Source: Pseudomonadota bacterium
GTDB lineage: Bacteria > Pseudomonadota > Gammaproteobacteria > Burkholderiales > Rhodocyclaceae
NCBI GenBank assembly: GCA_021811225.1
Contig: JAJZPJ010000168.1
Coordinates: 1-5,711, forward strand
Reading direction: 5' to 3'
DNA: 5,711 nucleotides
In this document: positions 1 through 4,446 of the stretch, one piece after another
How the letters are laid out: each line of letters starts with the position of its first letter
How positions within the stretch are numbered: the stretch's first letter is position 1
Notes under the pieces: generated by a model
The model's input: the letters and a program-made list of their open reading frames with translations, nothing else
Database searches by the model: none
What the model was told of the DNA's origin: nothing
Translations under genes and position numbers: made by a program

Positions 1-354
1 GAAGCGCAGGCACAGCGGTTGCCGCCCGGCGATCAGGGTGCGGCCGAAGCTCATGAACAGCATCAGTTGCAAAGCGACGTTCTGCAGCCAGTAAATCAGG
101 CCGAAGTGGCGCTCCAGCGCCGGCCAGCCGGCCGCCAGCGCCAGGCACGACAGCGCCAGCAGGCCCAGCATCAGCGGACGCCGCGGCGAGCGCCAGGCGA
201 AGCCCAGCGCGATCAGGAGTACGGGGGCGATGGCCACCAGCGCGCCCAGGCCGGATTTCGCGGATTCCGCGGATTCGTTGGTGTAGTGCGCCAGCAGCGG
301 GTAGCCGAGCAGCAGCGCGACAATGCCCAGCCAACGCACGACGCGGCCTGCCAT
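1..354 (-). CDS. COG4648-like integral membrane protein, 3' end cut by window edge
   Basis: ATG at 354-352 overlaps the stop of the acyl carrier protein gene by one base (TGATG), so the two are translationally coupled. 118 codons are visible without a stop and the frame leaves the window at base 1. The protein begins MAGRVVRWLGIVALLLGYPL and is strongly hydrophobic, with probable membrane segments near residues 8-22, 38-55, 61-80 and 87-103. A short charged, Ser/Glu-rich loop (about 25-35) follows the first one. The visible C-terminal part has a FGRTL motif (103-107) followed by RQPLCLRF, resembling the FGR(S/T)L...PL.TRF pattern I remember for COG4648 proteins. From family knowledge these proteins are encoded beside ACPs, an AMP-dependent acyl ligase and ketosynthases in aryl-polyene/fatty-acid-like clusters. 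Their biochemical role is not established. The family call rests on remembered motifs plus the ACP neighbour; the reading frame and membrane nature are much safer. Confidence 0.75.
   Translation of the reverse strand, partial: MAGRVVRWLGIVALLLGYPLLAHYTNESAESAKSGLGALVAIAPVLLIALGFAWRSPRRPLMLGLLALSCLALAAGWPALERHFGLIYWLQNVALQLMLFMSFGRTLIAGRQPLCLRF
253..279. repeat. Three imperfect 9-nt tandem units inside the membrane-protein gene
   Basis: Three consecutive 9-nt units, GGATTTCGC, GGATTCCGC and GGATTCGTT, follow one another. On the minus strand they encode an (E/K)-S-A-like repeat in the first extramembrane loop of the COG4648-like protein. The units are in frame, so copy-number change would alter loop length only. 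Probably a minor slippage product. Confidence 0.6.
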
Positions 355-641
355 CAGCGGCTGCTCTGCGCCGCGATATAGTCGGAGAGGCTGCGCAGCG
401 ATCTGAAAATATGCACGTTGTCGGCGCTGTCGGCGCGCAGCTGCAGGCCGTAGCGCTTGGAGACTTCCAGCGCGACTTCCAGGACGTCGATCGAGTCCAG
501 GCCCAGGCCCTCGCCGTACAAGGGCGCGTCGGCGACGATCTGCTCGGCGGTGACGTCGAGGTTGAGACATTCGATCATCAACTCTGCAACTTCGCGTTGC
601 AGTTCGGCGCTGCTGGAGACCGGCGTTCGATTATTTTCCAT
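354..641 (-). CDS. Discrete acyl carrier protein (phosphopantetheine-binding)
   Basis: A 95-residue protein, the usual size for a stand-alone type II ACP. Helix I is preceded by a short polar tail (residues 1-12). The phosphopantetheine attachment motif GLGLDSIDVLE spans about 45-55, with Ser50 as the expected attachment serine and the family-typical D-S-(I/L)-D flanks. The ligand would be a growing acyl or polyene chain carried in the cytoplasm between ketosynthase, reductase and dehydratase partners. It overlaps the downstream COG4648-like gene by one base. ACP plus COG4648 is the typical order in aryl-polyene-type or flexirubin-like clusters, so it is unlikely to be the housekeeping acpP, which would sit by fabD/fabG/fabF. 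The ATG at 641 has no clear Shine-Dalgarno; the leader reads TTCAATAGACGTC before it. No better in-frame start is visible, and the N-terminus is the uncertain part. No promoter was convincingly identified. Confidence 0.9.
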   Translation of the reverse strand: MENNRTPVSSSAELQREVAELMIECLNLDVTAEQIVADAPLYGEGLGLDSIDVLEVALEVSKRYGLQLRADSADNVHIFRSLRSLSDYIAAQSSR

Positions 642-803
642 GACGTCTATTGAAAGTGAATTGGAGCGGCAGCCGCCTAGCGGCGCGATTCATCGAAAGC
701 GCATCTTACCTGCTGGAATCCGATTTTGGCTGGCCATCGGCAAACTTGCGCCATCGGCCTGAAGCGCCGCGATCCATTGAGAACACGCCCAGGGCACATG
801 GCG
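642..803. other. Intergenic spacer between DUF1003 gene and ACP gene
   Basis: 162 nt without a supported gene. It contains a small hairpin at 672-684 (GCCGC-CTA-GCGGC) with no T-run on either side, so it is not a typical intrinsic terminator. A 9-nt direct repeat GCCATCGGC occurs at 733-741 and 750-758. The spacer separates two functionally unrelated leftward genes, so a promoter for the ACP cluster is expected here, but I could not place -35/-10 boxes with confidence. Confidence 0.4.
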
Positions 804-1394
804 TCATTCCGCCTCGGCATTTTCTTCCGGCGCGCCGCGCTCATCCAGCGCGGCGAGCACCAGATCCGGGTTCATCGAGTGCTGCAGCGCCGCCGCCTCG
901 GGATCATGGCGGTTTTTGACATTGGGCAGATCGCGCCGCAACTCCTCCATCAGATCGATCAGCTTGGCGGCCTTCTGCTCGGTCAATAGCGTCACCTTCA
1001 GGTCCAGATGCGCCCGCTGCTCCTCCAGCTTGGCGAGCCGGTTCTGCTTGGTCAGGACCACGGTCGCGGTCAGCAGCGCGCCCAGACCGACGATTCCTTG
1101 CAGCCAGAAAAACGGCGCCGGGTCGAATCCGGGCATGCCGAACCAGTGCAAGGCGATGTTGACCAGCATCCAGGAGGCGACGAACAGCAGAATGAAGCCG
1201 AGGAAAACCGGCTGGCCGATGCATAGGCTGAAGCGTTCCAGGATCCGTTGCCAGCGGCTGATCTTCAGTTCTTCGCGCGTGTAGAAATCCAGAACGGCCT
1301 CGATGTTCTGGCTGATCTGGTCGCGCTCGGATTCCGATGGCGCGCTCTCGGGCTCCAAAGGCAAGACCGGGGATACGGCGGCTTGGGCTTTCAC
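804..1394 (-). CDS. DUF1003 family membrane protein
   Basis: A 196-residue protein matching the layout of DUF1003 (PF06210). The first ~55 residues are polar and acidic, and probably soluble. Two membrane helices follow, about 61-85 (starting near QPVFLGFILLFVASWMLVNI) and 95-116. Between them is the aromatic loop with FDPAPFFWLQ (90-99). The hallmark segment LTKQNRLAKLEEQRAHLDLKV begins at 114 and leads into a long charged amphipathic helix to about 155, a likely cytoplasmic coiled coil. The C-terminal 40 residues are acidic. Function is unknown for the family. The start is a GTG (1394-1392) without a Shine-Dalgarno. It overlaps the stop of a 28-codon upstream ORF as GTGA, which suggests coupled translation. 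It lies 185 nt downstream of narL on the same strand, so read-through from narXL is possible. The frame stays open upstream of the GTG to about 1457, with no ATG there. Confidence 0.87.
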   Translation of the reverse strand: MKAQAAVSPVLPLEPESAPSESERDQISQNIEAVLDFYTREELKISRWQRILERFSLCIGQPVFLGFILLFVASWMLVNIALHWFGMPGFDPAPFFWLQGIVGLGALLTATVVLTKQNRLAKLEEQRAHLDLKVTLLTEQKAAKLIDLMEELRRDLPNVKNRHDPEAAALQHSMNPDLVLAALDERGAPEENAEAE

Positions 1395-1477
1395 GAAGGA
1401 TTCAGGCCGCCTTGCCGAGCTTGGGCAAGGCCGGACGCGCCGGCAGCGAGGGCGGCGTCAACATCCAAGGTCCTCAT
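1391..1477 (-). CDS. Candidate 28-residue leader peptide / upstream ORF of the DUF1003 gene
   Basis: ATG at 1477-1475 is preceded by AAAGGAAGAGAC, a good Shine-Dalgarno with 5-7 nt spacing. This is better than anything in front of the DUF1003 GTG. It gives a 28-residue Ala/Gly-rich peptide starting MRTLDVDAALAAGASGLAQA and stopping at TGA (1393-1391), which overlaps the DUF1003 GTG by two bases inside GTGA. No hydrophobic signal segment and no run of one regulatory amino acid is seen. It could be a real small protein, a coupling leader, or the true N-terminus of the DUF1003 protein displaced by a frameshift in the sequence. The inverted repeat at 1409-1431 lies within it. Too short for a family call. 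Confidence 0.42.
   Translation of the reverse strand: MRTLDVDAALAAGASGLAQARQGGLNPS
1409..1431 (-). promoter_or_regulatory. Hairpin within the leader ORF, just upstream of the DUF1003 start
   Basis: A perfect 8-bp stem, GCCTTGCC (1409-1416) with GGCAAGGC (1424-1431), around a 7-nt loop. In the leftward transcript it ends 15 nt before the GTG of the DUF1003 gene. A ribosome translating the leader ORF would melt it. No U-run follows, so it is not an intrinsic terminator. A role in gating DUF1003 initiation is inferred. Confidence 0.5.
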
Positions 1478-1491
1478 GTCTCTTCCTTTGT

Positions 1492-1527
1492 CGGCAAGGG
1501 GAACCCCCAGAAGATAGCCCCTTGCCG
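1492..1527 (-). promoter_or_regulatory. Long hairpin upstream of the leader ORF (possible attenuator arm or narXL 3' end)
   Basis: A perfect 10-bp stem, CGGCAAGGGG (1492-1501) with CCCCTTGCCG (1518-1527), around a 16-nt loop. It lies 52 nt past the narL stop and directly in front of the Shine-Dalgarno of the 28-codon ORF. No T-run follows on either strand, so it is a poor intrinsic terminator, though it could stabilise the narXL 3' end. Its 7-mer core (GGCAAGG/CCTTGCC) is the same as that of the hairpin at 1409-1431, so the arms could exchange partners. Confidence 0.5.
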
Positions 1528-1579
1528 TGGAATGCTCTGTGCGCCAGCGCGCATTGCGCCGGATCGCGGCAGCGGCGCC

Positions 1580-2227
1580 TCAGCGCAAGCCCTGCTCGAC
1601 CGCCCAGACCGCCGCCTCGACGCGCGAGCGGAAGTTGAGCTTCTTCAACAGGTTCTTGACGTGCACCTTCACCGTGCCTTCGGCGATGTTGAGCTCCCGG
1701 GCGATCAGCTTGTTGCTCATGCCGCCGGCCAGGCAGGCGAGGATGGCGCGCTCGCGCTCGGTGAGGCCCGCGGTGCTGCGCCCGGCGGCGACCGTCTCCT
1801 CCCGCAGGGCCTGGGCCAGCAGACCGTTCAGACTGTCGCTGATGACCATCCGGCCGAACAGCGCGTCCTTGATCCGGGCCAGCAGTTCCTCGGGTTCCAT
1901 GTCCTTCAGCAGGTAGCCGTCGGCGCCGCTGCGGATCGCGGCGATCAAGTCGTCGCCGTTGTCGGACACCGTCAGCATCACCACGCGCGCATCGAGACCC
2001 GCCTCGCGCAGCGCGAGCAGCGTGTCGATGCCGCTCATGCCCTTCATGTTGAGGTCGAGCAGGATCAGGTCGGGGGTCGCGCGCCGGGCGAGCTCCACGC
2101 CCTCCTCGCCCGAGGACGCCTCGCCGACCAGCTTGAGCTGCTCGTCCATGCCGATCAGCTGGGAGACGCCCTTGCGGAACAAGGGGTGGTCGTCGATGAC
2201 GATCACGGTGTTGCCGCCGGCGTTCAT
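1580..2227 (-). CDS. narL: Nitrate/nitrite response regulator NarL (NarL/FixJ family)
   Basis: A 215-residue two-domain response regulator, close to the length of E. coli NarL. The receiver domain (about 6-125) has the acidic pair D12/D13 in VIVIDDHPLFRKG, phospho-acceptor Asp58 in LILLDLNM, Thr86 in VVMLTVSD and Lys108 in GYLLKDM. The C-terminal LuxR-type helix-turn-helix (about 153-210) contains LTERERAILACLAGGMSNKL and the recognition segment GTVKVHVKNLLKKL (184-197). SRVEAAVWA follows, very close to my memory of E. coli NarL (VKVHVKHMLKK, SRVEAAVW). Heptamer recognition (TACYNMT, often as 7-2-7 inverted pairs) is therefore likely conserved. Phosphorylated by NarX, it would regulate nitrate respiration genes. 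ATG at 2227 overlaps the narX stop by 4 nt (ATGA), and GGAGGGG lies upstream inside narX, so the pair is one operon with narX first. UhpA- or DegU-like paralogs are alternatives, but the neighbour and the helix-turn-helix favour NarL. Confidence 0.94.
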   Translation of the reverse strand: MNAGGNTVIVIDDHPLFRKGVSQLIGMDEQLKLVGEASSGEEGVELARRATPDLILLDLNMKGMSGIDTLLALREAGLDARVVMLTVSDNGDDLIAAIRSGADGYLLKDMEPEELLARIKDALFGRMVISDSLNGLLAQALREETVAAGRSTAGLTERERAILACLAGGMSNKLIARELNIAEGTVKVHVKNLLKKLNFRSRVEAAVWAVEQGLR

Positions 2228-4116
2228 GCCGCCCCCCCTCCGGCCATGGCCGCGGGGCTGCCGAAGGGCGTGGCCGGATCGAACTCGAGCTCGACGCGCG
2301 TGCCGCCGCTCTCGCGGCGCCTGACGGTGAGTTCGCCGTTCAGGCTGTGGGCCCGGTCGCGCATGATGTTCAGGCCGAAGTGATGCAGCGGCGATTGCGC
2401 TTCGGCTATGCCGACGCCGTCGTCGTCCACCCGGACGCGCACGCGGTTGTTCTCCAGGCGCTCCAGGCTGACCTCCGCCCGGCCGGCGTGGGCATGATGC
2501 AGGACGTTGGCCAGCGCTTCCCGGATCACCTGCAGCACGTGGATTTCCTCGTTCGATGCCAGCTCGACGCCGAGCAGCCGGTTGTCCAGGTCGATGGCGA
2601 AGCTGCCGTGACGCGCGAATTCATGCACCGTTTCCTCCAGCGCGGCATTGAGCCCGCGCCCGTCGATGCGCAGGCGGAAGGTGGTGAGCAGCTCGCGCAA
2701 CTGGCGGTAGGCATTGTTGAGCCCGCTCTTCAGCTCGCCGACGACATCCCCGGTCTGCGCCGCCGGCGCGTGCTTGGCGAGCAGCGCTTGCAGCCGCGTC
2801 ACCTGGATCTTGAGGTAGGTGAGCGACTGCGCCAGCGAGTCGTGCAATTCGCGGGCGATCACCGAGCGCTCCTCGAACAGCGCCAGCCGGTGCCGCTCCT
2901 CGTTGCGCTGGGCCATGGCCAGCGCCGCGCCGATATGCCGCCCGACGGCTTCGAGCAACTGCAGCTGCCAGGGCGCCAGCTCCCTGCCCGGCGGCAGTTT
3001 CAGGGGCATCACGCCGTAGCTGCGGCCGCCATCGGTGAGCGGCACCGAGATGCTGCGCGTGCCGTCCGCCGCCTCGGCCGCCCGGATGATCAAGCTGCCG
3101 TCGCCGATGCACTGCTCGCAATTGCCGGGGCAGATCGACAGCCGTCCGCCCTCCTCGACAAGGTCGGTGGCCAGCGGCAGGCCCTGGCGCAGCTCCGGGT
3201 CGTAGGCGCAGATGGCGCCGGCCGAGACGTCCAGCACCCGCTCCACCTCGCGCAATACCTGCATCAGCGCGCCGTGCGTCACCCGCCGCTCGGAGAGCGT
3301 GCGGATGGTGCCGTAGAGCAGCTCCAGCGAGCGGTTGCTGCGCGCCAGCTCCTCGGTCTTTTCCGCCACCCGCACCTCCAGGTTGGCGTACATCTGCGAC
3401 AGATCCTGCACCATGGTGTTGAAGGCGGCGCCCAACTGCCCCAGTTCGTCGGGCTGGGTGTGCCTGGCCCGGACCTGGAAATCGCCCTTGCGCACGGCGC
3501 GGGCGCAGGCGAGCAGGTCGTTGAGCGGGACGATGATCTGCGTGTGCATCAGATACATCGTCAGCAGCACGACGATGACGATCACGAACAGCGACACCCC
3601 CTGGACCAGTCTCAGCCACTGGATCTTGTCCTCCAATTCCTGTTCGAGCAATTTGACCAGCTGGTTGATCTGGGCGACGAAGTTGCCGATGGTCGCGGTG
3701 AATTGCGCGCGTTTGACCGGGTCCGTCACCGCGGCGAGCGCCATGGGTTTGAAATGGGTCTCCCAGCGCTGCTGGATGCCGCGGTAGGCCTCGGCGATGT
3801 GGGGGGCGAGTTCCGTCTGCACCCCGGCGAGCAGGGTCGGATCGTCCAGACGCGCCTCGTATTCGCGCACGCTGCCCGCGATCAGCCGGCGGCGCGCGTC
3901 GTCCGTCAGGCCCGGCTGGTTCAGCTCGCCCGCCAGCAGATAGGACTGCATGCGCAGGCTGCCGGCGACATTGATGGCCCGCGCCTTGCCCGTCGACATC
4001 TCGGTGAAGACGGTCGAGACCATGATCGAGGCCATCGCGAAGATCACGATCATGCCCATGGCGATCCCCAGCCGACCCAGTACCGACTGCGGGGGAGTCT
4101 GGTTTTCGTCGTTCAT
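2224..4116 (-). CDS. narX: Nitrate/nitrite sensor histidine kinase NarX
   Basis: A 630-residue inner-membrane sensor kinase. TM1 is about 14-36. The periplasmic helical sensor (37-168) opens with the P-box NVAGSLRMQSYLLAGE (49-64), where Arg55 corresponds to the nitrate-contacting Arg of E. coli NarX. TM2 is about 170-190. A HAMP domain (191-243) is followed by a coiled S-helix-like stretch (244-265) and a GAF-like central module (about 266-405) carrying a cysteine cluster: C329, C333, C336, with C303 nearby. HisKA_3 has the phospho-acceptor His425 in VIARELHDSLAQSLTYLKIQ. The ATPase domain shows the N-box with Asn537 (IREALANVLHHA), DDDGVGI (564-570) and a G2 box HHFGLNIMRDR (578-588). The last ~18 residues are a low-complexity Ala/Gly/Pro tail. 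The ATG at 4116 has AGAGGGGG 5-6 nt upstream. It phosphorylates or dephosphorylates NarL in response to nitrate/nitrite, and its stop overlaps narL. The P-box plus cysteine-containing central module favour NarX over NarQ. Confidence 0.94.
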   Translation of the reverse strand: MNDENQTPPQSVLGRLGIAMGMIVIFAMASIMVSTVFTEMSTGKARAINVAGSLRMQSYLLAGELNQPGLTDDARRRLIAGSVREYEARLDDPTLLAGVQTELAPHIAEAYRGIQQRWETHFKPMALAAVTDPVKRAQFTATIGNFVAQINQLVKLLEQELEDKIQWLRLVQGVSLFVIVIVVLLTMYLMHTQIIVPLNDLLACARAVRKGDFQVRARHTQPDELGQLGAAFNTMVQDLSQMYANLEVRVAEKTEELARSNRSLELLYGTIRTLSERRVTHGALMQVLREVERVLDVSAGAICAYDPELRQGLPLATDLVEEGGRLSICPGNCEQCIGDGSLIIRAAEAADGTRSISVPLTDGGRSYGVMPLKLPPGRELAPWQLQLLEAVGRHIGAALAMAQRNEERHRLALFEERSVIARELHDSLAQSLTYLKIQVTRLQALLAKHAPAAQTGDVVGELKSGLNNAYRQLRELLTTFRLRIDGRGLNAALEETVHEFARHGSFAIDLDNRLLGVELASNEEIHVLQVIREALANVLHHAHAGRAEVSLERLENNRVRVRVDDDGVGIAEAQSPLHHFGLNIMRDRAHSLNGELTVRRRESGGTRVELEFDPATPFGSPAAMAGGGAA

Positions 4117-4144
4117 CGCGGCCCCCTCTATTCATGTCGGGCTG

Positions 4145-4158
4145 CACCCGTTCGGGTG
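4145..4158. repeat. Short palindrome in the narX leader
   Basis: CACCCGTTCGGGTG is a perfect 14-nt palindrome. In the narX transcript it could form a 5-bp hairpin with a GAAC loop, ending 28 nt before the narX ATG. It might be a small operator or a leader hairpin; no match to a known operator is claimed. Confidence 0.35.
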
Positions 4159-4338
4159 TCTCCATCGAAAGCCCGACCTACCTGGCGGAAGCTACCGGAG
4201 CCGGAGCGAATTGGGAATACCTCGTAAGAATTTCGCACCCCCGGGCAACGAGCCCATTTTCCCCCACCGCCCTTGCCGCGCTCAAACGCTTCGCCGAAAA
4301 TTCAGCGGCTTGGACCCTAGGACCGGCACTCGACGGAC

Positions 4339-4354
4339 TACCTCTTTCTAGGTA
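4339..4354. promoter_or_regulatory. Candidate NarL 7-2-7 binding site upstream of narK
   Basis: TACCTCT (4339-4345), a 2-nt spacer TT, then CTAGGTA (4348-4354), whose complement reads TACCTAG. Against the NarL heptamer consensus TACYNMT the first half matches 7/7 and the inverted half 6/7 (last base G for T). The 7-2-7 inverted arrangement is the one to which NarL binds best. The centre (4346.5) lies about 46 bp upstream of the centre of the candidate Anr/Fnr element and about 100 bp before the narK ATG, a sensible activator position for an Fnr-dependent narK promoter. A perfect 5-bp inverted repeat (TACCT/AGGTA) embedded in correct spacing supports a real protein site. Confidence 0.68.
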
Positions 4355-4385
4355 GCCGGAGCTCGCCGCGCGCCGCTCATGCCAA

Positions 4386-4399
4386 TTGATTTATCTCCT
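4386..4399 (+). promoter_or_regulatory. Degenerate Fnr/Anr-type box (TTGAT half-site)
   Basis: TTGAT (4386-4390), 4 nt, then CTCCT (4395-4399), compared with the Fnr/Anr/Dnr consensus TTGAT-N4-ATCAA. The left half is 5/5 and the right half only 2/5 (TC kept). It is the best such match in the intergenic region, and narK promoters are normally Fnr/Anr dependent. The weak right half leaves real doubt, and the same TTGATT could simply be a -35 element. Confidence 0.4.
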
Positions 4400-4413
4400 G
4401 ATCGGCCTAGACT
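4386..4413 (+). promoter_or_regulatory. Candidate sigma-70-like narK promoter
   Basis: TTGATT (4386-4391) as a -35-like box (4/6) and TAGACT (4408-4413) as a -10-like box (4/6), separated by 16 nt. This would start transcription near 4420 and leave a leader of about 27 nt with the Shine-Dalgarno. It is an alternative reading of the Fnr-box bases. If an Fnr-type protein instead sat at -41.5, the start would be near 4434, too close to the Shine-Dalgarno. Confidence 0.35.
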
Positions 4414-4433
4414 CCGCGGCAGATCACATCGCG

Positions 4434-4440
4434 AAGGGGA
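4434..4440 (+). promoter_or_regulatory. narK: narK Shine-Dalgarno
   Basis: AAGGGGA, 6 nt before the ATG at 4447. This fixes the narK start over the in-frame Met codons at residues 10 and 14, which lie within or next to the first membrane helix. Confidence 0.7.
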
Positions 4441-4446
4441 TTCGAC

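Larger units (their letters stand above)
4117..4446. other. Divergent narX-narK intergenic regulatory region
   Basis: 330 nt with no supported gene; it is AT-richer than its flanks. From the narX side it holds the narX Shine-Dalgarno (CCCCCTCT on the plus strand, about 4122-4129) and a short palindrome at 4145-4158. A lone NarL-like heptamer TACCTCG (6/7) lies at 4218-4224. Then come the 7-2-7 NarL site at 4339-4354, the TTGAT element at 4386-4390 and the narK Shine-Dalgarno at 4434-4440. I could not place a confident narX promoter or an IHF site. Small frames crossing this region show no recognisable domain. Confidence 0.8.

Noticed and set aside
672..684. GC-rich hairpin as a terminator of the DUF1003 gene
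   Set aside because: Only 5 bp of stem with a 3-nt loop and no T-run on either strand.
733..758. Direct repeat GCCATCGGC as an operator or attachment site
   Set aside because: Two 9-nt copies in a GC-rich spacer are not enough; no integrase, tRNA or known operator match nearby.
1337..2383. 348-codon plus-strand frame opposite narL
   Set aside because: Antisense shadow of narL and its flanks; Gln/Ala/Val/Asp-rich with no domain.
2621..4165. 514-codon minus-strand frame overlapping narX
   Set aside because: Out-of-frame reading of narX with Arg/Gly/Pro-rich low-complexity sequence and no motifs.
4179..4199. TACCTGG and TACCGGA as additional NarL heptamers
   Set aside because: Each matches only 5/7 of TACYNMT and they are not in 7-2-7 arrangement.
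2347..4227. 626-codon open frame on the plus strand opposite narX
   Set aside because: It is a GC-rich antisense shadow of narX: composition dominated by Gln/Arg/Ala/His/Asp, no domain, and it runs across the narX start. narX on the other strand has complete kinase motifs.
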